Below, piece after piece: positions 55,026-63,314 of a DNA stretch of 64,000 bases. Source of the stretch: Thiosocius sp963808165 (GTDB taxonomy: Bacteria; Pseudomonadota; Gammaproteobacteria; Chromatiales; Chromatiaceae); assembly GCA_963808165.1 (NCBI GenBank), contig CAWEET010000005.1, forward strand, positions 248,001 through 312,000. The letters run 5' to 3'. The position numbers and the translations under genes were made by a program. How positions within the stretch are numbered: position 1 is the stretch's first letter; the number at the start of each line of letters is the position of its first letter. The notes under the pieces were generated by a model. It was not told where the DNA came from. It saw only the letters and a program-made list of their open reading frames with translations, and searched no databases.

Positions 55026-55071
55026 GGGCTGAAGCGACAAATCGTTCCGGGCGATTTGTTCGCTCCAGCCC
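55026..55071. repeat. Long near-perfect hairpin (hairpin 2) in the typA-pip gap
   Basis: Left arm GGGCTGAAGCGACAAATCG at 55026-55044 pairs with right arm at 55052-55071, with one G-A-type mismatch and one bulge. Arms of about 20 bases and loop TTCCGGG. It may be an intergenic repeat or an RNA-processing element. Confidence 0.5.
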
Positions 55072-55094
55072 GGCGCCCGAGCGGCTGCGAATTC

Positions 55095-55117
55095 CACCGG
55101 CATCCGTGATGCCGGTG
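55095..55117. other. Hairpin 3 in the typA-pip gap
   Basis: CACCGGCAT-CCGTG-ATGCCGGTG, a perfect 9-bp stem 26 bases before the pip start. Confidence 0.45.
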
Positions 55118-55143
55118 ACGGATGCGGGTTAGACTGACCGGTC

Positions 55144-56094
55144 ATGAAAGATCTGTATCCAGAGATTCGACCCTACCGCGCCCAACACCTTGCGGTCGAT
55201 GATGTCCACACGCTGTACGTCGAAGAGGTCGGAACCGCTGATGGCATACCGGCGCTGTTTCTGCACGGCGGCCCCGGTGCCGGCTGTGAGCCATATCACC
55301 GGCGTTTCTTCGATCCCGAGCGTTACCGTACGGTCCTATTCGACCAACGTGGCGCAGGTCGTTCCACGCCGCATGCGGAACTGACGGACAACACCACCTG
55401 GGACCTGGTGGCGGATATCGAAAAGATCCGCGAGCATCTGGAGATCGATCGTTGGTTGCTGTTTGGCGGCTCCTGGGGCTCGACCCTCGCGTTAGCCTAT
55501 GCCCAGACCTATCCGGAACGCGTCAGGGCGCTGGTGCTGCGTGGCATCTTCCTGTGTCGGCCACACGAAATCGCGTGGTTCTACCAGCAGGGCGCAAACC
55601 GTCTGTTCCCGGATTACTGGGAGGACTTCGTCAGCCTGGTTGACCCGCAGGATCGCGCCGATATGCTCGGTGCCTATCATCGCCTGTTGACCGGCGAGGA
55701 CGAGCTCCGCCGACTGGCTGCCGCCAAGGCCTGGTCGATCTGGGAGGGACGCACGGCTACGTTGCTGCCGGACCAGCGGGTGGCTTCGCATTTCGCCCAG
55801 CCACACGTGGCTTTGAGCATGGCGCGCATCGAGTGCCATTACTTCGTCAATCAAGCATTTCTGCGCCCCAATCAGTTACTTGAGGATGCCGGTCGTCTGC
55901 AGGGCATCCCCGGCGTGGTCGTCCACGGTCGCTACGACGCCATTTGTCCATTGGAAAATGCCTGGCAGCTGCACCAGGCCTGGTCCGGCAGCGAATTGTC
56001 GATCGTCGCTGATGCCGGGCACTCGGCAACCGAGCCGGGTATCCGCAGCCGCCTGGTCGAGGCGACCGATTGGTTTGCATCCGAAGGGATTTGA
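55144..56094 (+). CDS. pip: Proline iminopeptidase
   Basis: 316 residues; alpha/beta hydrolase that removes N-terminal proline. FLHGGPGAGCEPYHRRFF, nucleophile elbow LLFGGSWGSTLALAYAQ, and the acid/base residues in GRYDAICP and DAGHSATEPG. Cytoplasmic, no signal peptide. Confidence 0.95.
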   Translation: MKDLYPEIRPYRAQHLAVDDVHTLYVEEVGTADGIPALFLHGGPGAGCEPYHRRFFDPERYRTVLFDQRGAGRSTPHAELTDNTTWDLVADIEKIREHLEIDRWLLFGGSWGSTLALAYAQTYPERVRALVLRGIFLCRPHEIAWFYQQGANRLFPDYWEDFVSLVDPQDRADMLGAYHRLLTGEDELRRLAAAKAWSIWEGRTATLLPDQRVASHFAQPHVALSMARIECHYFVNQAFLRPNQLLEDAGRLQGIPGVVVHGRYDAICPLENAWQLHQAWSGSELSIVADAGHSATEPGIRSRLVEATDWFASEGI

Positions 56095-56109
56095 CCCGCG
56101 CGAACTCGG

Positions 56110-56481
56110 TCAGGCCTGGTCGGCGAGCCCTGCGACCAGTTGCTGCAGGGCATCCTGGTCGGCTGGGCTGATGTCGATGGTCTCCAGTCCCGCCCAGTAT
56201 TCATCGGGGCTGTTGGCCGGTGTGCACCAGAGTATTTTGACACCCATCGGGATCGGGGCACGGCCGAGCCCGGTCGGCACCTCGATCTTCAGCTGCAGGA
56301 TGCCGTCTGCAAACAGTTGCCGGTTGGTGATCAGCATCATGCCGCCCACGGACAGGTTGCCGATGATGCCGAGCGGTTGGCCGTCGAGGCTGTCAATCGC
56401 CCTCAGGCCCATCTCGCAGGCATCGATTCTGTTGCTCTTGCGGCGGTCGTCCACAGTCACTTCCTCGTGCTGATCAGCCAT
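56110..56481 (-). CDS. PilZ-domain protein
   Basis: 123 residues from ATG 56481. DDRRKSNRIDACEMGL and NLSVGGMMLITN correspond to the RxxxR and (D/N)xSxxG c-di-GMP-binding motifs. The two arginines here are RRKSNR, so binding is plausible. It overlaps the DUF1631 gene by 8 bases, so it is translationally coupled to it. Confidence 0.82.
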   Translation of the reverse strand: MADQHEEVTVDDRRKSNRIDACEMGLRAIDSLDGQPLGIIGNLSVGGMMLITNRQLFADGILQLKIEVPTGLGRAPIPMGVKILWCTPANSPDEYWAGLETIDISPADQDALQQLVAGLADQA

Positions 56482-58687
56482 TGACTGAATCTTCGAGTGC
56501 GCGCCGGATGCGCCGTAGCGACCTCGCAACGAAACTCGAGGCCTCCTGCTCCATCGGGCGAACCGTTCTTTCTCGGATCTTGCGGGCTACGGCGGTTGCC
56601 GGCATCAGTGCGACCTTGGCGCCGTGCTGGTCGACGAACAGCATGTTGCGAGTGTGTGGATTTACCCACAGCAGCTTGACCGCCTGCTCCTCTTCGGCAC
56701 CTTCGTCTTTTATGACGAACCAGTTGCCGGCCTCTCGCATCAGCTTGTCAGCGACCCGCTGGTCTTCATCGCTCACCGGCAATTCATCGACGATCTTGGC
56801 CGTTTTGTGCTCGGTGGCAGGTTTGATCGGCTCGGGTCTGGGAGCGGCCGGCTCGACCTTTTCCGGAGTCTTGTCGAGGGCCTCGATGACCCTGCGGATG
56901 TTCTGTTCATGGTGCGGGATCAGGCTGCCGACTGTGCTTTCCAGGCGTTTGGTCAGGTCGTCGCGCATCGGTTTGCCGAGCGGCTGACCCTTGGCCGCAT
57001 ATACGGCTGCGGCGACCAGTGCCTCGCCCACGCTGTAGGCGTTGCTCCAGGTGCTGGAGTCGGTATCCAGGTCGCTGCGCAGCAATAGCAGCGTGAGATA
57101 GTCCGCATAGGTGGTCGTGAGAAAGGTGACCACTGCAGGCGCCACTTCGATGTCGCCGCCGATATCGCCGATGGTCTGTTTGACGATCGCCTTCGCCTGT
57201 TCGAGCCTTGCCCGTCCGCGCTCAGCCTCTAGCGTACGGTCCTCCGCTGCCGAGGACTGCTGCTCGAGCTTCTTCTCGGCCCGGTCGAGTTCGGCGATCT
57301 GGTCGATGAAAAAGCTGTCTTCGAGTGTTTCGTGGCGCAGGATCTCGGTGACGATCTCCTGCAGCTGCGGATAGATGCCGGCGCGCAAGTTGTCTTCGCG
57401 CACCCAGCGAATACCGGCGTCGAGCATGCGTTCGAACAGTCGACGAGCGGGATGGTTGTTGTTCTCGAGAAAATCCGGACTCTGCACCGCGATCTTCAGG
57501 TAACGTGTATGCAGATGACTGAGCAGTGTCTTGACTGAGTTGGGTAGCAGCTTTTCGTTCAGCATGGCCTCGAACAGCATGCCGACGATATCGATCACAT
57601 CCTCTTCGCGCCGGTCGAGTCGGTCGCGGCCCACCAGGTTCTTGATGATCTGCCGTTGTTTCTCCAGTGCCCCCTTGACCTTCAGCAGTAGCGTGGCGTC
57701 GACCGAGACCACCTTGGCGCCGACTGGTCCGGTGGGGATAGGGACCGGGTGCGGTGCCTCCTGGAGCACGCGAGCGTCTGCGATCGCCTCTCTTATGTCC
57801 TGCGCCGTCGGCATGATCGGGGCCGAGGTACGCAGTGGTTCGGGTTTTCTTTCGTGTTGCCGCTTGGCCATCAGTAGCGAGCTGATCGCCGACAGTGTCT
57901 CCGCGGAGGTGGGCGGCGTCGGGTGCAGGAACTGGGCCGGCGCCGCGCCGACCGCAGCCTGCGTCCCCGGGCCTTCGCCCATCGGGCCGGCGCCCGATTC
58001 CTCGGCTGTGTCCGGATACTCGCTGGCGCCGCCTGCACCCGCTCCCGGGCCGAAACGTTGGTAGTCGAACTTGATGTTTGGCAGGATTCCGAGGTCGATG
58101 AGGCGACGATTGAAGCCGGCGTAGAGATCACCGAGGCGGTTCATCACGTAGCGATCGAACAGGGTATAGAAAACCAGTCGAACCTCTTTCTCGACTTCCA
58201 GTTTGCGGCTGACCGGATCGAAGATCCGAATGACTTGCAGGGGGTTGGCCGGTATCTGCTCGATCGGGATCGGGCGCCCGCCAATCACGGCCGACAGTCG
58301 TTGAGCAAGCGCATGCAGCTCCCCAAGGTGCCGGTCGACGGTGCGTTTTGCGATCGTCTCGAGTGCGAGCGAGCGCTCGTAGTCTTCGACTTCCACCAGG
58401 CTGAGGGTGTCGGCGCCCAGTTTTGTGGTGCCGGATGGCCCGCTGGCGAACGACAGCAGGCTGGCCCGCAGGTTCTCTTCGAACTCCCCGACGATCAGCT
58501 CTTCCTTGAGATAGAACTCACGTTGAGCATCGAAAAACAGCCGCTGAAGCCGATTGTTCTCGGCCGCGTCGGCGAACTCCAGAAGCACCTGACTGGACGA
58601 CTCGAACAGCTGCCGAAAGCCCTCGACCAGGCTGTCGGTAACATCGTCCTGCCAGTCCAGGAGAATTCTCTTGGCGTTTGCTTGCAT
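56474..58687 (-). CDS. DUF1631-family protein
   Basis: 737 residues from ATG 58687; two upstream in-frame ATGs add non-conserved sequence. Largely helical, with a Pro/Ala-rich linker near residues 235-320 and a C-terminal segment (LLWVNPHTRNMLFVDQHGAK) of the type seen next to PilZ proteins. DUF1631 proteins have no established function. Coupling to a PilZ gene suggests c-di-GMP-linked control. Confidence 0.85.
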   Translation of the reverse strand: MQANAKRILLDWQDDVTDSLVEGFRQLFESSSQVLLEFADAAENNRLQRLFFDAQREFYLKEELIVGEFEENLRASLLSFASGPSGTTKLGADTLSLVEVEDYERSLALETIAKRTVDRHLGELHALAQRLSAVIGGRPIPIEQIPANPLQVIRIFDPVSRKLEVEKEVRLVFYTLFDRYVMNRLGDLYAGFNRRLIDLGILPNIKFDYQRFGPGAGAGGASEYPDTAEESGAGPMGEGPGTQAAVGAAPAQFLHPTPPTSAETLSAISSLLMAKRQHERKPEPLRTSAPIMPTAQDIREAIADARVLQEAPHPVPIPTGPVGAKVVSVDATLLLKVKGALEKQRQIIKNLVGRDRLDRREEDVIDIVGMLFEAMLNEKLLPNSVKTLLSHLHTRYLKIAVQSPDFLENNNHPARRLFERMLDAGIRWVREDNLRAGIYPQLQEIVTEILRHETLEDSFFIDQIAELDRAEKKLEQQSSAAEDRTLEAERGRARLEQAKAIVKQTIGDIGGDIEVAPAVVTFLTTTYADYLTLLLLRSDLDTDSSTWSNAYSVGEALVAAAVYAAKGQPLGKPMRDDLTKRLESTVGSLIPHHEQNIRRVIEALDKTPEKVEPAAPRPEPIKPATEHKTAKIVDELPVSDEDQRVADKLMREAGNWFVIKDEGAEEEQAVKLLWVNPHTRNMLFVDQHGAKVALMPATAVARKIRERTVRPMEQEASSFVARSLRRIRRALEDSVNG

Positions 58688-58821
58688 CAATCCGCGTTCC
58701 GTCACCGGGGGAGTAGCCCGTTGCGTGATTGCACGGAATACTAACCTCTTCATCGGTGAAAAAGTGGATTTACTTGAGTGCAAAAGCCGAATGCGTTTTT
58801 CGTCCTCTTGATGGGGGAGCA

Positions 58822-59259
58822 ATGATCGGGCTGCTACAACGCGTGTCGCGCGCCGAAGTGTTTGTGGCTCAAGAGTCAGTCGCTCGCATCGATCGTGGTC
58901 TCCTGGTGCTGCTCGGGGTGCAGAGGAGCGATGACAAGGCCAGGGCCGATCGCCTGCTCGACCGTCTGCTGACCTACCGGGTATTCCCCGACCAGGCCGG
59001 CAAGATGAACCTCAGTCTGCTAGAGATCGATGGTGGCCTGTTATTGGTCCCGCAGTTCACTCTGGCGGCGGATACGCGCAAGGGTCGGCGTCCGGGCTTC
59101 TCGCATGCCGCGACACCGGATCAGGGGCATCTGCTGTTCGAGTATCTGCTCGACCAGGCACGAGACCGGGGCGTCGCGCTGAGCAGCGGCCGCTTCGGTG
59201 CCGATATGCAGGTGAGTCTGGTCAACGATGGTCCAGTCACCTTCTGGCTGGAGACCTGA
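58822..59259 (+). CDS. dtd: D-aminoacyl-tRNA deacylase
   Basis: 145 residues from ATG 58822 with a GGGGGAG site. Hydrolyses D-amino acids from tRNA. MIGLLQRVSRAEV start, LLVPQFTLAADTRKGRRPGF (usual SQFTL here PQFTL), and VSLVNDGPVTFWLE with the NxGPVT motif. Divergent from the DUF1631 gene. Confidence 0.95.
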   Translation: MIGLLQRVSRAEVFVAQESVARIDRGLLVLLGVQRSDDKARADRLLDRLLTYRVFPDQAGKMNLSLLEIDGGLLLVPQFTLAADTRKGRRPGFSHAATPDQGHLLFEYLLDQARDRGVALSSGRFGADMQVSLVNDGPVTFWLET

Positions 59260-59371
59260 GACAGACTTCGTGACTCTGCGGCGGTGGGGGCGAAATCCCT
59301 CGGGAGTGTCCTGCGGGCCTGGAATTCGCGTAGAATCGGGGCGAAATTACCCGACAAAACAGGAAGCTAAC

Positions 59372-59962
59372 GTGGCCCGCAGTGCCCGCATCGAACGCAA
59401 CACCCTGGAGACCCAGATCACCGTATCGCTTGAACTGGATGGTACCGGGGTCTCGCACCTCGACACCGGCGTGCCGTTTCTCGAGCATATGTTGGATCAG
59501 GTGGCGCGGCATGGCTTGGTGGACCTCGAGATCCTCGCCAAAGGCGACCTGCACATCGATGCACACCATACGGTCGAGGACGTCGGCATCACGCTGGGCC
59601 AGGCGTTCGCCGCCGCTGTCGGCGACAAGAAGGGTATCCGGCGGTATGGACATGCCTATGTGCCGCTCGACGAGGCCCTTTCCCGGGTGGTGATGGATCT
59701 CTCCGGCCGGCCCGGCCTGGAGTTCGGTGTCGATTTCACGCGCAGCGTTATCGGCGGCTTTGATGTCGATTTGTTTCACGAGTTCTTCCAGGGGTTCGTT
59801 AACCATGCCGGCGTCACGCTGCACATCGACAACCTGCGCGGGGTCAATGCCCATCATCAGGCCGAAACGGTATTCAAGGCCTTTGGTCGCGCATTGCGCA
59901 TGGCGATCGAGCCCGACGCGCGCCTTGGCGACATTGTTCCGTCGACCAAGGGGAGCCTCTAG
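59372..59962 (+). CDS. hisB: Imidazoleglycerol-phosphate dehydratase (monofunctional HisB)
   Basis: 196 residues from GTG 59372 with an AGGAAG site. Mn-binding blocks FLEHMLDQVARHGL, DLHIDAHHTVEDVGI and VNHAGVTLHIDNLRGVNAHH are intact. No phosphatase domain is fused. First gene of the his cluster. Confidence 0.96.
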   Translation: MARSARIERNTLETQITVSLELDGTGVSHLDTGVPFLEHMLDQVARHGLVDLEILAKGDLHIDAHHTVEDVGITLGQAFAAAVGDKKGIRRYGHAYVPLDEALSRVVMDLSGRPGLEFGVDFTRSVIGGFDVDLFHEFFQGFVNHAGVTLHIDNLRGVNAHHQAETVFKAFGRALRMAIEPDARLGDIVPSTKGSL

Positions 59963-59975
59963 GAGGGCCGCAAGA

Positions 59976-60617
59976 GTGGCACAGAAGATTGCCGTTATCG
60001 ACTACGGCATGGGAAACCTGCGGTCCGTGTCCAAGGCGGTGGAGCACGTTGCCGGGGACGCCGAGGTCAGGGTCACCGACGATCCAAGATTCATCGATGG
60101 TGCCGACCGAGTGGTGTTTCCGGGCCAGGGGGCCGCGCGCGACTGTATGGCGGCAATCGGCGATCACCACCTCAACCAGGCGGTCTCGAACGCTGCGCAG
60201 AACAAGCCCTTTCTCGGGATCTGCATGGGGCTGCAGGTTTTGATGCGGCACTCCGACGAGAACGGGGGAACCGCGCTGCTCGGCCTGTTCGCTGGTGAAG
60301 TCAGGCGCTTCGATGGTCTCGCCGTGGGCGACAATGGGCTGCCGCTGAAGATCCCGCATATGGGCTGGAGCCAGGTGCGTCAGGTCGGGTCGCACCCGCT
60401 CTGGCGGGGCATCGCCGACCAGAGCCGCTTTTACTTCGTGCACAGCTACCGTGTTGTGCCCGAGGATGTCTCGCTGATTGCGGCAACCACGGACTACGGT
60501 GTGCGATTTACCGCCGCGATCGCCCGCGATAATCTGTTCGCTACGCAGTTCCACCCGGAAAAGAGCGCTGGCGCCGGCCTGCGCTTGCTGGAAAACTTCG
60601 TGAACTGGAGTATCTGA
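59976..60617 (+). CDS. hisH: Imidazole glycerol phosphate synthase, glutaminase subunit
   Basis: 213 residues from GTG 59976 with an AGGAGGG site. Class I glutamine amidotransferase: nucleophile Cys in LGICMGLQVL, and His/Glu in TQFHPEKSAGAG. Supplies ammonia to HisF. Confidence 0.96.
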   Translation: MAQKIAVIDYGMGNLRSVSKAVEHVAGDAEVRVTDDPRFIDGADRVVFPGQGAARDCMAAIGDHHLNQAVSNAAQNKPFLGICMGLQVLMRHSDENGGTALLGLFAGEVRRFDGLAVGDNGLPLKIPHMGWSQVRQVGSHPLWRGIADQSRFYFVHSYRVVPEDVSLIAATTDYGVRFTAAIARDNLFATQFHPEKSAGAGLRLLENFVNWSI

Positions 60618-60665
60618 ACGCGCCGAGGCGCGCTGGCCGATCCATCACTAGTTGAGCATGACAGC

Positions 60666-61403
60666 ATGATCCTGATACCTGCAATCGACCTCAAAGACGG
60701 CAAGTGCGTGCGCCTGCGCCAGGGCGTGATGGAGAACGACACGGTATTCTCCGACGATCCGCTGGAGATGGCCCAGCGCTGGGTGGACGCCGGCGCGCGT
60801 CGTCTGCACATGGTTGACCTCAATGGTGCCTTCGCCGGCAAACCAGTGAACGCCGGTCCAGTGCGGCGTATCGCCGAGGCCTTTCCGGACCTGCCGATCC
60901 AGGTTGGCGGCGGTATCCGCGACGCCGAGACAGTCGAGGCCTACCTCGATGCGGGAGTCCGGTGGTGCATTCTGGGCACCAAGGCCGTTCGCGAGCCACA
61001 CTTCGTGTCGGAGATCTGTCTGCAGTTCCCGAGCCACATCATCGTCGGTCTGGACGCCAAGGACGGGAAGGTGGCGGTCGAGGGTTGGTCGAAGCTGTCC
61101 CGCCACGACGTGATCGACATGGCGCAGCATTTCGAGAACGACGGGGTCGATGCGATCGTCTACACCGACATCAGCCGCGACGGTATGATGCAGGGGGTCA
61201 ACGTCGAGGCTACCGCCAAGCTGGCGAATGAGGTGCGCATTCCGGTTATCGCCTCCGGCGGCATCACCGGCATCGACGACGTCCGGGCGTTATGTGAAGC
61301 GGACACGGACAATATCATCGGCGCGATCACCGGTCGCGCAATCTACGAGGGCACGCTGGACCTCGCCGAGGGGCAGAAGCTGGCGGACGAGTTGAGCGCA
61401 TAA
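60666..61403 (+). CDS. hisA: ProFAR isomerase HisA
   Basis: 245 residues, TIM barrel. ILIPAIDLKDGKCVRLRQG, GGGIRDAETVEAYLDAG and ASGGITGIDDVRAL are diagnostic. Fourth step of histidine synthesis. Confidence 0.97.
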   Translation: MILIPAIDLKDGKCVRLRQGVMENDTVFSDDPLEMAQRWVDAGARRLHMVDLNGAFAGKPVNAGPVRRIAEAFPDLPIQVGGGIRDAETVEAYLDAGVRWCILGTKAVREPHFVSEICLQFPSHIIVGLDAKDGKVAVEGWSKLSRHDVIDMAQHFENDGVDAIVYTDISRDGMMQGVNVEATAKLANEVRIPVIASGGITGIDDVRALCEADTDNIIGAITGRAIYEGTLDLAEGQKLADELSA

Positions 61404-61476
61404 TCCCCGGGGGGTTGCATCGAGCGTTGCCCGAGGCCTCCCGAGAGGCAATGTCTGCCCTATCAGGAATCGAACG

Positions 61477-62235
61477 ATGGGACTAGCCAAACGCATCATT
61501 CCCTGTCTCGACGTGGATGCCGGCCGTGTGGTCAAGGGCGTGAAATTCATCGATATCCGCGATGCCGGTGATCCGGTCGAGGTTGCCCGGCGGTACAACG
61601 AGGAGGGTGCCGATGAGATCACCTTCCTCGACATCACCGCTACGGCGCACGAACGCGACACCATTGTGCACGTGGTGGAGCAGGTCGCGTCGGAGGTATT
61701 CATCCCGCTGACCGTGGGTGGCGGCATCCGGAAGGCCGACGATGTATTGCGCATGCTGAATGCCGGCGCGGACAAGGTCGCGATCAATTCCGCGGCGGTA
61801 GCCAACCCGGAATTCGTCAGGGAGGTCACGGACCGCTTTGGCTCACAATGCATCGTGGTCGCGATCGATGCCAAACGGGTCGGCGACCACTGGGAGATCT
61901 TTACCCACGGCGGACGCAAACCGACAGGTGTCGATGCCGTCGGCTGGGCGCGCAGGATGGCCGACTACGGCGCTGGCGAAATCCTGTTGACCAGCATGGA
62001 TCGCGACGGCACCAAGATCGGCTTCGATAATCAGCTCAACCGCATAGTCGCAGAGGCGGTGCCCGTCCCGTTGATTGCCTCCGGTGGAGTGGGAAACCTG
62101 CAGCATCTGGTCGATGGGGTGAAGGCTGGCGGGGCGGATGCCGTGCTGGCGGCTTCGATCTTCCACTTCGCCGAGTTCAGTATCGGCGAGGCCAAACGTT
62201 TCATGGCGGAGCAGGGCGTCGAAGTCCGGCTTTGA
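61477..62235 (+). CDS. hisF: Imidazole glycerol phosphate synthase, cyclase subunit
   Basis: 252 residues. Start AKRIIPCLDVDAGRVVKGVKF; catalytic Asp in that segment and in ILLTSMDRDGTKIGFD. Works with HisH. The next gene is hisE, with no hisI between them. Confidence 0.97.
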   Translation: MGLAKRIIPCLDVDAGRVVKGVKFIDIRDAGDPVEVARRYNEEGADEITFLDITATAHERDTIVHVVEQVASEVFIPLTVGGGIRKADDVLRMLNAGADKVAINSAAVANPEFVREVTDRFGSQCIVVAIDAKRVGDHWEIFTHGGRKPTGVDAVGWARRMADYGAGEILLTSMDRDGTKIGFDNQLNRIVAEAVPVPLIASGGVGNLQHLVDGVKAGGADAVLAASIFHFAEFSIGEAKRFMAEQGVEVRL

Positions 62236-62285
62236 TCCGGTCTGGGCCTGGCGGTTGGCAAGGGGTGATGCACAATGGGGGTTGA

Positions 62286-62603
62286 ATGAGCGACACACTG
62301 GACAGGCTGGCAGAGGTGCTGGAGCAGAGAAAGCTGGCCGATCCTGACAGTTCCTACGTGGCGAAGCTTTACCATAAGGGTACTGATGCCATCTTGAAGA
62401 AGATTGGTGAAGAGGCCACCGAGACCGTCATGGCAGGCAAAGACGCTGATCCTCAAAAGATCATCTGCGAAACCGCCGACCTGTGGTTTCACAGCATGGT
62501 TTTGCTGGCACATAACGGGCTGCACCCGCGCGACGTGATCCACGAGCTCGAGCGGCGTTTCGGCCTGTCCGGCCTGGAGGAAAAGGCCCGCCGCGGCGAG
62601 TGA
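62286..62603 (+). CDS. hisE: Phosphoribosyl-ATP pyrophosphatase HisE
   Basis: 105 residues from ATG 62286. SYVAKLYHKGTDAILKKIGE and EATETVMAGKD carry the MazG-like metal residues. A separate HisE, not fused to HisI. Precedes tatA, as in pseudomonads, where hisI-hisE-tatABC is typical. Confidence 0.95.
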   Translation: MSDTLDRLAEVLEQRKLADPDSSYVAKLYHKGTDAILKKIGEEATETVMAGKDADPQKIICETADLWFHSMVLLAHNGLHPRDVIHELERRFGLSGLEEKARRGE

Positions 62604-62732
62604 ATTGGGGCGCCTGGCGGCGCGGCGCGATCCGCTAGCGGAAACACAGCATTCCGGGCTTTGCGGTATCATGCGGCGAGTTTTGGTTTTCGAACCCACC
62701 ATTCTCAGAGTGGGTCATGAGCGGAGATAGAC

Positions 62733-62969
62733 ATGGGTTTTGGCGGAATCAGTATTTGGCAGTTGTTGATCGTCCTCGTGATCGTACTGCTGCTATTCGG
62801 TACCAAGCGTCTGCGCAACCTGGGCGGCGACCTCGGCAACGCGATCAAGGGCTTCAAAAAGGCCGTGAACGACGATGAGAAGAAGGCGGAGAGCGAACCC
62901 GAACGATTGGAAAAGGCAGACGAAAAGGTCATCGAGGGCGAGACAACGCGCGAGAAAGACAAGCAGTAG
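62733..62969 (+). CDS. tatA: Twin-arginine translocase subunit TatA
   Basis: 78 residues: one N-terminal helix (WQLLIVLVIVLLLFGTKRL), an amphipathic helix (LGNAIKGFKKAV), then a charged tail. Forms the pore of the Tat export system. Confidence 0.94.
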   Translation: MGFGGISIWQLLIVLVIVLLLFGTKRLRNLGGDLGNAIKGFKKAVNDDEKKAESEPERLEKADEKVIEGETTREKDKQ

Positions 62970-62990
62970 CGCTTATCGCAGGAACTCCAC

Positions 62991-63314
62991 ATGTTCGACG
63001 TTGGCTTTTTTGAGCTGCTGGTCATCGGTATCGTGGCGCTTCTGGTGGTCGGTCCCGAGCGCCTTCCGAAGGTCGCTCGCGCCGCCGGCAAGTGGGTGGG
63101 TCGTGGACGACGGTTTGTCAATTCGGTGAAGGACGATATCGACCGCGAGATCAAGGCCGATGAATTGCGTGAGATTCTCAACAAGCAGAAGCAGAACAAT
63201 CCGCTGCATGAGATTGTCGAGGACACCAAAAAGGATTTCGCCCAGATAAAGGCCAACGCAGAGTCTGCGGTGGACACCCATGGCAAGCCGGGCCTCGACA
63301 GCAAGAATGACTGA
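62991..63314 (+). CDS. tatB: Twin-arginine translocase subunit TatB
   Basis: 107 residues; start MFDVGFFELLVIGIVALLVV with the TatB-specific GPERLPKVARAAGKWVG. The C-terminal part is a long amphipathic helix. Overlaps tatC by 8 bases. Confidence 0.95.
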   Translation: MFDVGFFELLVIGIVALLVVGPERLPKVARAAGKWVGRGRRFVNSVKDDIDREIKADELREILNKQKQNNPLHEIVEDTKKDFAQIKANAESAVDTHGKPGLDSKND

